Origin: Lichtheimia corymbifera B2541
Lineage: Eukaryota; Mucoromycota; Mucoromycetes; Mucorales; Lichtheimiaceae
Direction of reading: 5' to 3'
DNA: 64,000 nucleotides
Assembly (NCBI GenBank): GCA_000697475.1
Contig: JNEU01000777.1
Span: 1-64,000 of the forward strand
The first letter of the stretch is position 1. Every line of letters starts with the position of its first letter. The notes beneath the pieces were generated by a model. The model saw only the letters and a list, made by a program, of their open reading frames with translations. It was not told the DNA's origin and did no database searches. The position numbers and the translations under genes were made by a program. Shown piece by piece: positions 37,607-49,660 of the stretch.

Positions 37607-40600
37607 ATGCAGAACCACATTGTTATCCCGCCTCAATCCCCATCTGCAATCCCCATTGTCGCTCCTTCCGATGCTACCGTCAACAGCTCAACAACGTCGA
37701 CTATCAATAAGCCACCTTCAAAACCTGTATCCAAAGGTGTGCATATGTCTTTATTTGCTTGCATAGATACAATGGACGCTCACATTAGGCGATCTCTTTC
37801 TTATTAGGCAACACGAACGCAAAAAGGCTGTGTCGAAATGTCATTATACATGGCTTTTGTAAATTCGAAGGGAAAGGGTGCGAGTTCAATCATGAAGCGG
37901 TGCGTTATTTCGAGAGAGAGTTGTTGTGTATAGCAACAGAGATGATACCAATGAAATGAACACTTATTGTCGCTATAGAACAAACCATCACCACCCCAGG
38001 AAAGGGCTGAAATGTAAGATGGGATTATGGAGGATGCATAATGGCATAGTGTGGGACTCACGCATTTGGGGGATGCTAGCAACGGCAAGGTGCGTCTTCC
38101 CCGCACAGGATCAGGCGTCTTTTCATCCATGTCTGCAGAAAGCATCAATGCACCCGTTTTTGTACCTAAATCGACACCGATAACAGTATCAGCGGCAACA
38201 ACGGCACCTTCATCTATGACTGCATCACCGCTGGCTAATAATGCGACCAATAACGGCAACAGCAATACTACTACTACTACTACAGCAGCAACAACAGCAG
38301 CAGCAGCCTCCACAGCAGGTGAGAATGATGCATACCCCTACTACTTTTATGATTTATTGCTCACCAAACCATTATCCAACAGCAATACCTAATGGTGAGC
38401 TAGGCATTCCTGGTGATCATGGGCATATTTTCCAGCGATTAGTGATTTCAGTTGCTTACTATGTATAGGGACTACGGGCACATCAATCTCCATGCAGCAA
38501 TCTGACATGCACGAATCAAAAAGCCGCATGTAATGTATCCACATCCACATCCAATTATGCTATGATCCATATACAAGAATCACTTATCAGCTTGCATTTC
38601 ATTCATAGCACATCCGCCGATAGCCAATCCTTTGGATATACGCAAGATATGTCTAATATGACGAATAGCTTCTCCAATTTTGGGTTATCCAATGATGTAT
38701 GTATGGAGCATATGCAATGTTTGGGAGATGAACTGACCCATTGGATAGGGATCTACATCGCCAGAGCAAGCACAATCACCTACACAAATGATGGCAACTA
38801 TGGGGATGATGCAAGCTGATCCCTATTATTATATGAATGCACCCGTTTTTGCACGTCAACCGGTAAGTGGATCAAGCATTATTCGTATTACGCCACCAAC
38901 ATGTCGACCGTTTTAGTTACAATACCACCTCTACGCATCTAATGCTCCACCTGTTTCGAGGCTTCTTCCACACCACCGCACCATCCAATCATTCTTTATG
39001 CCCGATAATCTACGAGAAGAGCTTACACAACGAAACGAGACGACGCTCATGTCGGCACCAGGTATGCTGGGTTGAATGAAAATAGGGCAAAAGGTTGGGT
39101 CGCTAATCACATTTTTATTTAGCACATGATCTTGGCCTACCACAAGAAGTGCACGTGTATCATTCCCTATATCCTCTTCAGCATTCACAAATGGCAATGC
39201 CAGGCGAAGTCAGCTCCTTCTTTGGACATCCCACATCTGTCTACAAGGCGGTTTCTGGTGCAGATGGACGCACTTATGTATTATATAGGATTGAGGGTAC
39301 GTTGGGGAAGGGGGGGAGAGAGATGGTATGAAATGAAAAACTGACATTTGTGGTATTCGGAACAGGATTCCGGTTGTCCAAGGAGCGAGCTATGAGTTTT
39401 GTGGAACAATGGCGAAAGGTGCAGCATTGCAATATTATATCCATCCACGAAGCATTCACCACACGGGCTTTTGGAGATGCATCTCTCGTTTTTGTTTACG
39501 ACTATTTTCCATGTGCACGAACATTGCATGATGTATACATGACACCTCATGGACAAATGACATTGCAAGGGGAGCTACGAACAAAAAAGACTGGCAAGAC
39601 TATTGTCTCTGAGGAAACCATATGGAGCTATGTTGTGCAAATTGTGTCAGCCATCAAGACAGCACATGCCGCAGGATTGGCTATACGGAGTATAGATCCG
39701 AGCAAGATCCTTGTTACAAGCAAGCACAGGTAACATGCATTGGGAATAGGAGTATGTAAACGTGCATAGTATTAACCACCTGTCTTTCGACATAGGATAC
39801 GAGTGAATTGTGTGGCATCATTGGATGTGATGGATTACGAGACAAAAGGCAGCGTTTGCAGTGCTGAGAACCGTGAGCAGGATTTCGTTGCATTGGGCAA
39901 ATTGATATTGGCACTCGCTTGTGGATCACCCATGGCACATCAGCATCTTCCCGAATGCATAGAAAGCATATCACAAGATTATTCTGAGGATCTCAAGGAT
40001 GTTATACTTTACCTTATCACGTCAGAGGAAGAAGAAGGAGACAAGGATGTTGACGAATTGGTGGCAATGATTGCACCGCATGTATTGGATGAAATTGATC
40101 GCAGTCAATCGTAAGTGTGATATATATATATATCCCTTTCTACGCATTGACTTACATATGCAACCTAGATACAATGACTCTTTTGAAAACGAACTGAGTC
40201 GAGAATTAGAGAATGGTCGACTGGTACGACTTTTGATAAAGATGGGCTTCATCAACGAACGACCAGAGTAAGTGCATCCATTTGGGTATTTGGGGGATAT
40301 GCATGAATGAAATCAACCGTTTGTATGCGCAATTTGATAGATTCGATATGGACCCTAGCTGGTCAGAGACCGGTGATCGATATATTATCAAACTCTTTCG
40401 AGATTATGTATTCCACCAAGTCGATGAAAATGGTACTCCTGTAATTGACATGGTCCATGTTTTGACATGTTTGAACAAGGTAAGCGGGTATGCAAGATCA
40501 TGTGGCATGTGGATCACTTATAGGATTTTTCTTTTTATTTTAAGCTTGATGCTGGTTTAGATGAAAAAATGATGCTCATGTCACGAGACGAGCAATCTTG

Positions 40601-40676
40601 TTTGATAGTTAGTTACAAAGAAGTCAAGAATTGTATCATAGCCGCATTCAAAGACCTGACATCAGGCAGGAAATAA
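37607..40676 (+). CDS. PAN3: PAN3, poly(A)-nuclease deadenylation subunit
   Basis: PAN3 is the adaptor of the PAN2-PAN3 deadenylase and binds poly(A)-binding protein. Exons: 37607-37736, 37808-37899, 38090-38318, optional 38383-38394, 38469-38529, 38609-38696, 38749-38862, 38917-39061, 39123-39296, 39366-39729, 39796-40110, 40169-40267, 40341-40479 and 40545-40676; 697 residues with the 12-nt exon. It has an N-terminal CCCH finger ([10 protein letters not shown]...C...H), a PAM2 motif ([11 protein letters not shown]), LQYHLYA and [11 protein letters not shown], a pseudokinase domain, coiled coil and C-terminal knob. The acceptor of exon 3 and the region 38318-38610 are the least certain parts. 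NIP7 starts 96 bp downstream. Confidence 0.93.
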
Positions 40677-40772
40677 AAAGTGTGGCTTGAATGTCAAAAG
40701 GCAGTCGGGATTCAATCTGCAATTCCTTTCATCTGCATATCCCTTCCCTAAACACCACACATACACATTGCC

Positions 40773-41548
40773 ATGCGCCCGCTCACCACCGACGAGACGA
40801 AGACGCTGTTCGAGAAGCTTGCGAAATAGTACGTATCGACAACAACGCCATGTCATGCTTTACGTGTCAATGCTAATATATCCTATAGTATTGGATCTAA
40901 CATTAAGCACCTCATTGATCGTCCCGATGAGACGTACTGCTTCAGGCTTCAGAAAGATCGAGTGTACTATGTCAGGTAGGATGCTTATACATGGAAGAGA
41001 CAACATCCAGTATTGACGTGGATATAGTGAATCGATGATGAGGATGGCTAGTAATATTGGTCGTGACCACCTTGGATCTTTGGGTGTGTGCTTTGGCAAG
41101 TTCACCAAGACTGGCAAGTTCACCTTGCACATTACTGCATTGGATCATTTGGCACAATATGCAAAGGTAAGAATAAGGATGGAAACTGGGTTCTTGGCCA
41201 TTGCTGATCGTGTACCTGGTTACAGCACAAAATTTGGATCAAGCCCAATGGTGAGATGCCATTCTTATACGGCAACAATGTGGTGAAAGCACATTTGGGA
41301 CGCATCACTGACGACACTCCTGAGCATACTGGTGTGATTGTGTATTCCATGGCAGACACAGCATTGGTACGTAATCCTGATTAAGGAGATGCCAAGGACA
41401 ATGGGTCGTTGATACGTATTGTGATTAGGGATTCGGTGTCACAGCACGGTCTACGGCTGAAATGAAGAGATTACAACCTACCGACATTATTGTTTTCCAT
41501 CAGGCTGATGTTGGTGAATATCTCCGTGCTGAAGAAGCCATGTTCTAG
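40773..41548 (+). CDS. NIP7: 60S ribosome biogenesis factor NIP7
   Basis: Nucleolar PUA-domain protein needed for 27S pre-rRNA processing and 60S subunit assembly. Five exons: 40773-40828, 40889-40975, 41028-41166, 41226-41366 and 41429-41548; 180 residues, the exact family length. MRPLT at the start, [60 protein letters not shown] and [13 protein letters not shown] are all present. Confidence 0.97.
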
Positions 41549-42252
41549 ACAAAACAAGTGTATCATAGTTCAATCACCCATCACTCACTCTCATCAATAC
41601 AACAATAACAACATCAAACAATGACGCATTTTAATTCGCATCTTGGATTATCAATTGGAGAAGAAGTTGTGCAAAAATGAAGAATCTTGGGAAAGGTCGA
41701 TCGAGATATGCATTTGACGTCAGCGGGTTGCTTTTTTTGGGATGATCCGGGGCAATGATTGCAACACAAAAGATCCAGTAACAGGCTCATTGTACAGCGC
41801 ATTAGCTTGATTACAAACTCGACATGCTCATCTCCAGGAACAACGGAGTTGGTACAGTGGGACATTACCTAAAAACTTTCCCGCTGCCAATCGCTACCAA
41901 TAGTCTCTAGTGACTCATCATTTCCAAGTGCAACCCAACCCATTCTTGATTTCATTAAAAGTGTGGTGTTTATTTTCATTCCATTATATTATGCCCTTTG
42001 TGTCTCGAAGAGTGAGATCAATATTATATGTGCTGGATAGTCTACTATGCACGGTTGGAATAATCAGTGATTGGCATGAAGGTTGTTCCACTTGGATCGG
42101 CACCAACTAGGAGTTGGTGCCTGTTACAAAAAAAGCAAGTGCACCCCCTCGAGAAGTGTCCCCCTCTTTATTGTTTGCCACATATTTAACATCCTTCTTT
42201 TCCTTTCCATCTCTTCTCTTTGTATTGTCTTTGATTTTGCTCAGTCGTCGAA
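41549..42252. other. Intergenic, no gene recognised
   Basis: About 0.7 kb. The minus-strand frame 41614-41865 is unsupported. A CT-rich leader directly precedes the ketopantoate reductase start. Confidence 0.5.
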
Positions 42253-43224
42253 ATGCGTTTTCATATTCTTGGTACAGGAGCTATTGGTTGTCATGTAGCC
42301 TCCGTCTTGCGTCCCCGCCATCCTATTACTCTTCTTTTACGCTCAAATGCAGCAGTTAAGGCCTTCAAGGAAGAAAAGAATAGCACTGTGATCTACAATC
42401 GCAGCGACAAGCAACCTATCAAAGTTTCAGGCTTTGACGCTGAGCCAGTAGGCTCCTCATTGCAATCGCCGATCGAGGCTCTTTTCGTGGCAACCAAATC
42501 ACAACATGCTGTGGACGCAGTGCGATCAGTACAGCCGCGTTTATCACGGTCGAGCACCTTGGTGCTACTTCAAAACGGCATGGGTCTTGCCGAAGAGCTT
42601 TTGGACAAGCTTTGGCCAAGCACGGAAACAGCCCCTTCAATCATTATTGGCGTCAACCGTCATGCAATCGAACGTATGGAGCCTTTTTCAGTGACTCATT
42701 ATTCAGGATGGGATGATCAAGAAGGTGGATTAATGCTTGGTTCTATGCCACATTCCGTGCCTGAAAACACAACCAAGGTGTTGGATGCTATTGCCCATTT
42801 CGAGGAGTTTAATTGTAAGATATTCCCGTGGGAAGAACTGCGTCGACGAATGATGCGCAAGCTGGTGGTAAATGCAAGTATCAATCCAGTGGCAGCTCTT
42901 CTTGGTGTCAAAAACGGTGCATTGCACGATAATCCCGGCGCAGAAGCATTATTACGTGGTGTATGCCAAGAGGCTCATGCTTTGTTACCAGAGCTCAATA
43001 CCACTGCTGATGAATTGATGGACATGGTCCAAAAGACAGTTGTTATTGCGGGTGGAAATTCCTGCTCAACTTTGCAGGACCTTCGGGCAAAACGCCTCAC
43101 CGAAGTCGATTATATCAATGGATACCTCTTGAAACTGGCTCGTGATCGCGGCATCGCTGCACCTGTCAATGAATACCTTACCAATATGATCCATGCAAAG
43201 GAACGTGTCTTGGGAGCAAAATAA
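42253..43224 (+). CDS. 2-dehydropantoate 2-reductase (ketopantoate reductase)
   Basis: NADPH-dependent reductase that makes pantoate for coenzyme A synthesis. Single exon, 323 residues. The Rossmann motif GTGAIG lies at residues 7-12 and the C-terminal helical domain carries KLVVNASINPVAALLG with the catalytic Lys and conserved Asn residues. LLQNGMGLAE and GVNRHAI fit the family. This ApbA/PanE family includes members of other specificity, so the substrate is by homology only. It is one of few intronless genes in the window. Confidence 0.88.
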   Translation: MRFHILGTGAIGCHVASVLRPRHPITLLLRSNAAVKAFKEEKNSTVIYNRSDKQPIKVSGFDAEPVGSSLQSPIEALFVATKSQHAVDAVRSVQPRLSRSSTLVLLQNGMGLAEELLDKLWPSTETAPSIIIGVNRHAIERMEPFSVTHYSGWDDQEGGLMLGSMPHSVPENTTKVLDAIAHFEEFNCKIFPWEELRRRMMRKLVVNASINPVAALLGVKNGALHDNPGAEALLRGVCQEAHALLPELNTTADELMDMVQKTVVIAGGNSCSTLQDLRAKRLTEVDYINGYLLKLARDRGIAAPVNEYLTNMIHAKERVLGAK

Positions 43225-43911
43225 TTTATTAGAGATAATAGTGTACACAGAATAAACATGATTTTCTTATGTCATCAAAGATTTGGGTGCTGCTGCCTGC
43301 CTCATTTTCTCACACTCAGCTTTCTGCATTGTCCCGTGAAACCTCAATTTCCACCACACAACGCTACACAGCCACCCCACGTTTATGGTCGGCATCATGG
43401 CGGGAAGACAAGGGAGATATAGCAGTAACATGGTCTATATCACAACGATTATTCTCATATGACTTACATTGTAAATATGGATGCTATCTCAGTGATGTAT
43501 GGCTTACCTTCACTGAGACTCGAGACCCAAGCCCCATGCCGTGCCCCCTCGCTCCCTCTCAAATAAACGTGATCAAAGTACACCTATCGAACAGGTGCAT
43601 GATCTGTTGACTGACACGTTGACAGTATGTCTCTTTGAGTTGTCAATGATGAGCTTAAAAGGGGATGGGGGCATGTGTGGAAGAATCCGGGTGTATGTGG
43701 ATCATGTTGCATTGTCACCACTTTTTTGTGGGTGTAGTGTAGAGTGTAGCACTTGTTTCGAGTTCCACTCAAACTCAGAGTAGTAAAACCTGCTCATTCG
43801 ATTTTACCGTCCCTTTTTCCCTTTTCCTTTTTTTCCCCTCTCTCACTTGCCTATATATATAACACCTTTCTTTTTTTTAATTCTTTACCCTTCTTTTTTA
43901 TATCGTATACC
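43225..43911. other. Intergenic with core promoter of uridine phosphorylase
   Basis: No gene recognised. A TATA-like CTATATATATAA at about 43851-43862 lies about 50-60 bp before the 43912 start, preceded by a C/T-rich tract, a typical arrangement in this window. Confidence 0.5.
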
Positions 43912-44930
43912 ATGAAAGAGACTCTCCAAAACGCAAACTTTCCTCAAGACGCTGAAGGTCGTGTGTATCACATCAATGTCAAGCGTGGTGAAGTAGCCAA
44001 TCGTATTCTCACGGTGGGTGACCATGTACGTGCCCGAGCCATTGCCAAGTGGCTTGACAGCGAAGCTGAAGCTGGCCATCCCACCTTTATCCATACCAGC
44101 CAACGTGGATTTCTTACGATCACTGGTCGATACAAAGGTGTGCCCATCACCATTATGGCCATGTAAGTAGTGTCTGAGATAGAAACCTAACAATGATGGA
44201 AAAACGACAATCACGTGCTCATGATATCATTCATAGTGGTATGGGTAATCCTATGATGGATTTCTTTGTTCGTGAAACCCGTGCTGTGGTAACCGGCACC
44301 GTGGCCATCATCCGATTTGGTTCTTGTGGTTCATTGACAGAACGTGCTCCTCCTGGCTCTGTGATTGTGCCTCATGGTGGTTATTGTATTCGACGCAACA
44401 TTGATTACTTTTCGGATCATCCTATCAACCAAGATTTGAAAAAGTCGCCTTACATCATTTCAGGCACCTTTGCAGCTGACACTGACATGACAAAGCGCTT
44501 GGCTGATGCTGTGGAAACTGAATTGATGCCATTGGTAGAATCGGGTGAACCTGTGGGTCCCGTGATCACCAGCGGATTGAATGCTGATGGCTGCTCATTC
44601 TATTCGTCACAAGGCCGTCAAGATCCTGCCTTTTGGGATGATAATCAACAACTGATCAAGCAAGCGATGGCCACTCATCCGGATACCGTATGTCTCGAAA
44701 TGGAGACAAGTATGCTTTTCCACCTTGCTAAATGTGCCACTGGCGTCAAGGCTGCTGGTTGTCACCAAGTCTTTGCTGATCGTGTCGGTAATGGATTCAT
44801 CCGCCCTGAAGTGGTCAAGGTTCTTGAACCTGCTGTTGGTAAAGCTGTTCTCGAGGCTTTGATTGCCACCAACGTCGAAGATGAAATGGAAGAAATTGGC
44901 ACTGTATGGGAACGTGCTCCTTCAAAGTAG
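43912..44930 (+). CDS. Uridine phosphorylase-like nucleoside phosphorylase
   Basis: Phosphorolysis of uridine to uracil and ribose-1-phosphate in pyrimidine salvage. Two exons, 43912-44162 and 44237-44930, 314 residues. VYHINVKRGEVANRILTVGD at the N-terminus, the phosphate-binding FGSCGSL, and LEMETSMLF in the base/ribose site match the UP family (PNP_UDP_1). IGMGNPMMDFFVRE spans the intron. Exact base preference is inferred. Confidence 0.92.
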
Positions 44931-45230
44931 TCAACATAAATATATATATACATATATCCCCACCACAACCACCACCTCTACTAGTGATAAATATTTCCCA
45001 CATTGTCTTTCTTGTATAGTAAAGCGCAAGTAGCCGTAAATATAAAGACCAATATGATTACAGCCTGTATATAATGGCACAGGGCAGGGTCTACCGTAAA
45101 TGGGTGGGCGGAACGACCGACAATTGTGACGTCGTGCAAATTGTTGTGTGTAGTGTATGGGCAGCTGCCAATAGTCTTTGCTATCTCCCACCGTATAAAC
45201 CTTGCTCTCCTCCCCACTCTTTACCCAACC

Positions 45231-47093
45231 ATGCTTCTTACGAACGCGATCAGACGTAAGCACCCTCACATGCAATATCGAATGTGGCAACACATGTACT
45301 CATTTATACTCCACAGAGGTTGGACGTCAGGAAACCGTCCAGTTGGCCGCGATGCAATCGGTAAATGTTTACCAAAACACAACACACCACAACGCGACAA
45401 CGACTCCCAAGACAGTTATTGATTCCAATTCTATTCCACTTTGACTCTCTAGCGCTCAATGCACGATTTGACTTTTCGCAAAAAGACCGGTCAGGCCATG
45501 TTCAAATATGGTCGTGGTGGACGGTAAGGAGACGAGGGTGTTTGAGGGCTGCGTCATTATTGTATATTCAACATGTATCTTTTGATAGCTCGAGCACCAA
45601 TGGTCACATTGCTACTGTCTTTGGATGCACTGGTTTCCTCGGCCGTTATGTCGTCTCCAAGTTGGGTATGTGTGTTTTGGTGTGGTGGTCCTTCAATGAG
45701 ACTATTAGCTGACATTTTTGTTTTTTGCTCCATCCATTTTTCAGCCAAACAAGGCACACAAGTTGTAGTCGCTTATCGTGATCCTGATGAAGCTAGACAT
45801 CTCAAGGTCTGCGGTGATCTTGGCCAAGTGATTCCTTTGGTACGTCGTCATCCTCCCACCCACGTATTTCATCCTTCCACTTACACGACCCATCATCTTT
45901 ATAGGAATTCGACTTGAGAAACCGTGAACAAATCATGGAATGTGTCCGCCACTCTGATATCGTTTACAACTTGGTGGGTCGTGATTATGAGACCAAGAAC
46001 TTCACTTTTGAACACGTCCACGTTGATGGCTCCCGTGCCATTGCTGAGGCTGCTGCCGAAGCTGGTGTTGCCCGTTTCGTCCAAGTTTCTGCTTTGAACG
46101 CTTCCGAAGACTCCACATCCAAGTTCTTGCGCTCCAAGGTAAATTACTGGATTAAATTGGGAGGTGGATGGACATTGACCCTATCATACAATAGGCTTTG
46201 GGCGAGAAGGCTGTTCGTGAAGTGCTTCCTGATGCTACCATCGCTCGTCCCGGTACCATGTTTGGTCATGAGGATCGTTTCTTGAACAGAATTGGTCTTG
46301 GTGATGGTTGGCAATTCTGGGTCAACGAAGGCCAAACCAAGATTCGTCCTGTTTCGGTAAGCCCTACAAATAGTACACATTCACACTGATGCTCACACGT
46401 ATATATATGAAATGTTAGGCTATTGATGTCGCTCAAGCCCTTGAAGTTATGTTCATGGCCGATTCTACTGCTGGCAAGACCTACGAACTTTATGGGTAAG
46501 TGATCTATGGCCCTGATCCACGCATGGAGGAATTGCCATTCACATTGAATTATCTTCTAGTCCCAAGGAGTACACTTATGCTCAAATCTATGAGATTGCT
46601 CGCGAAATTGCCATGAAGCCTCTTCCTATTTATCCTCTTCCTCTCCCTATCGCCAAGTAAGTTGATGCCATATCTCAGTTGGAACTTGAATATTGATATG
46701 CTATTTCCTTTTCTTTAGGGCTGCTGCTACCTTGATTGACAAGCTCCCTTACAACCAAATGGTCAGCCCCGATCTCATTGAACGTGTAAGTATCATCAGC
46801 ACGCGTGTGGGGGAATTGAAACCAGGGGCATAAAAAGAGATTACCAAGGAGTTGGCTGATATATATATTATCTGTGGGGTAAATACTCACTTACATTTAT
46901 GCTTTAGATGACCATTGACGACAAGCCTACCCCTGGTGCTCTCACCTTTAAGGATTTGTACGTTGATCCAGTGAGCTTGGAAAGCGTTGCCATCCAATTC
47001 CTTCGACGTTTCCGTAGCAATGCTGTATTTGATCTTCCTTACGAGAAGGGCGAAGGCGAGGTCAAGAAGGGTGTCTACCACGTCATTGACTAG
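45231..47093 (+). CDS. NDUFA9: NADH dehydrogenase 40-kDa subunit (NDUFA9)
   Basis: Accessory subunit of mitochondrial complex I with an atypical short-chain dehydrogenase fold. Eleven exons: 45231-45255, 45317-45360, 45453-45523, 45589-45665, 45745-45839, 45905-46138, 46195-46356, 46419-46495, 46561-46656, 46719-46785 and 46908-47093; 377 residues. A basic, mitochondrial-targeting-like N-terminus precedes [19 protein letters not shown], the nucleotide-binding [19 protein letters not shown] and [16 protein letters not shown]. Exon 1 codes for only eight residues and a third base, so automated predictors may miss it. Confidence 0.96.
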
Positions 47094-47354
47094 ACATGTT
47101 TTTTCTTTTTGTGATACAAATGATGATTTCTTTCTTTTACTTAGATAAAAAGAGATAAACAAGATGGAACTATGAAGGGAGTGTGGTGGTGAAGAAGGGG
47201 TAGAAAGAAAGAAACAAGGATATAGTGTTGTGTATTATGATTGGGACAGCAGATATGTAAAAAAGAGACTGATATAACTATTTACAAAAACAGATTTGGG
47301 GGGATGGCTATGCATAAGATAAGAAAAGGTGCGTGGGGATATGTATGTTGTCTT

Positions 47355-47900
47355 TCAATATTGATATTGCTGTTGTTGATTGCTCGTGGATGTCAAATGA
47401 AAAGATGATGATGATGGTTTGCTGATACCATTACTACTCGTGAGATAACTTGGTTTGATACCAGCGCGCTTTGCAGCCGACATGAACATCATATCGCCAA
47501 AATCGTCGAGCATGAGACTGTCATCCTCTTCGTCGTCACCATTTTGGGTGTCCTCGTGTTGCAGCTGGTGCTCCAACATGGGATCATCTTGTAGTTCATC
47601 AAAACATGCCTCGAGCCAAATATGTTCCTCTTCTTGTTTCAACAAATCCTGCTCAACACAAATGGCTTCGTCTTGTTGAATGGATGCTTCGATGCTATTC
47701 TCATCATCATCATCGGTGATGACATTATACGGGTAGGCTCGAGGTGGTTGAGAAATGAGAGCGTTGCGAATAAGCACAAAGGGAAGCAAACCACCTCCAC
47801 CTTTGGATTGGCCGCTGTGCGTTACTTGTTCGAGTTTATGAAAGGAGAGACCGATGATAAAGTCGAGATCGCGGCCGTCATGGATGGTTTGAGACGACAT
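47355..47900 (-). CDS. SERTA-like acidic protein
   Basis: Single exon, 181 residues. Residues about 15-50 (GLSFHKLEQVTHSG...LLPFVLIRNAL) resemble the SERTA domain pattern (S-x-KL ... LR-SVLI-N-L) of transcriptional co-regulators; the match is by eye. The middle is strongly acidic (EDDSLMLDDFGDMMF is like an acidic activation segment), and the end is Ser- then Gln-rich. A nuclear co-regulator is inferred. An upstream in-frame ATG at 47981 would add 27 residues. It converges with NDUFA9 (261 bp). Confidence 0.55.
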   Translation of the reverse strand: MSSQTIHDGRDLDFIIGLSFHKLEQVTHSGQSKGGGGLLPFVLIRNALISQPPRAYPYNVITDDDDENSIEASIQQDEAICVEQDLLKQEEEHIWLEACFDELQDDPMLEHQLQHEDTQNGDDEEDDSLMLDDFGDMMFMSAAKRAGIKPSYLTSSNGISKPSSSSFHLTSTSNQQQQYQY

Positions 47901-49660
47901 TTTTTTTATTCGTTTTTGAAAAGGAAAGTGAAAGAAAAGCGGAAAGAAAGAGGAGTGGGCGTAATGATAGCTTTTTGCCATTGTGCTGGTTGATCATCAT
48001 CATCATCATACCCTTTCTCTCTCCTCCCCCCCTCTCTCCGCACCCGAAAACAAGCGCACACCCACCCCCACTTTCCTAGTGTGAGTGTTTGTGCATGAGG
48101 CAAAACCCTGTGATCGGCTTGCATATTAACATCACTCTTTCCTTGTTTGCGTATAAAAACATCTCCCCATGACCTATTGCGACAGCAAAAAAGGGTTGAT
48201 TGTCATGAGAGATAGAGAAAAAAATCAATTTCCAGGGCAACGGCGCGTGGTGCATGTGTGTTGTTCATGTATCCATCACATGTTGCCCTTTATATTTCCT
48301 CCATTACCATGCTTCCACATTATTGCTTGCCCTGAGTTGTCAAGCAACCCATGTTTGGGCTTATACTGTGCGACATGGTTCCTCGTTAACCTTGATTTTC
48401 CCACGTTGGGGGTTCAAGTTGAGTATGTGCTTATTTTGCGTGCCCTCTCTCTTTCGTTTTGCCGTGTTGCTTCCCGATCCAGGAATATTGGCGGCATCAA
48501 TTTTATGTCTGTAATAGCCAAAGCCACCTCGATTGGGCGTAGCAAGTCAATTTTCTCTCCCAAAACGAGAAAACTAGAGTTACGTGGCAATGGTCATCGG
48601 CATCATTATGCCCGAGAAAAGCGTTCTTCGGATATATTGAGATTGTATAGCCCGTTGATGTTTATTAAGCATCATGATGCAAAACGTGCAGCGGTATTAA
48701 TAATGTGCGGAGGGGGTGCGTTGCATGTAAAATATAAGCCCGCGTACGTATATGTGTGCTCGTGTATATGTGATGCCGTGATTCGGAGCGCTCATTTCCC
48801 CCATCAAGATCCCACTTTGAAATGTACCGAGGACTTGGTTTATGTCAATATCGGAAACCTACAATCGCTGGCATTCGATTGGATGTAGACCGTTGCTATT
48901 CACAATCATGATGCTGTTTATCGTTTTTTGTGCAATCAGCATTGAGCTGCATTACGTAATTGTCTCTATGCATTTGTCCATATATTACAAGGCTGCTCGG
49001 ATTGAAAAAAGTTGTCCGTTGGCATACACCCCTCCCTCCCCATGAACAATGAAAGTTATGCGTATACAAACGCCACTGTTTGCTTTCGAGGAGAATTTTT
49101 AAAAGATCATTGCCACAAAGAAACAAGCCCTGATCTGATCCATTGTTATATGACAAAGAATGTGAATCTGCTGCTGAGTCGAAAATAATGGCTGCTGCTG
49201 CACATCACGGGCATTTGTAAAGTCATATGCCATTACAATTGTGTCATTACACATTCTCCTTATCAAAACTTGTTATCCACCACCCACCCCCACACAAAAG
49301 TCACGCGGGCACTAATGATATGAATGCAATAGTCGACTTGTTTATCTGGATTGATAAAGGGAAAAGGGGGAGATAGAGAGAGATTGATTGACGAGAAGGG
49401 GGGATAAAAAAGAGAAAGAAAATAAAAGAAAGAGAAAGAAAATAAGAGAGATGATCATGTTCCATATGAAAAAGAAGCTTTAAAAAAGGAGGATGTTGGT
49501 TAAAGCGTGTTGAGTGTGTGTGTGAGAGAGAGAAGTGATGAGTTGTTGTACGTGTGTGATTGTTGCGTGCGTGTGTGCGTGTGTGCGTGTGTGAGAAAGC
49601 AAGGTGATCGAATGATGTGAATAGTTGTTGTTGTGGTGATAATGTTGATGGGTAGATTTG
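47901..49660. other. Long intergenic region with a 239-codon open frame
   Basis: About 1.8 kb. The plus-strand frame 48169-48888 is stop-free for 239 codons but rich in Cys/His/Ile with no recognisable domain, and is listed as doubtful. A purine-rich A/G tract (about 49360-49460) and a GT/GA-rich tract (about 49505-49600) lie downstream of the AN1 gene stop. Confidence 0.4.
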
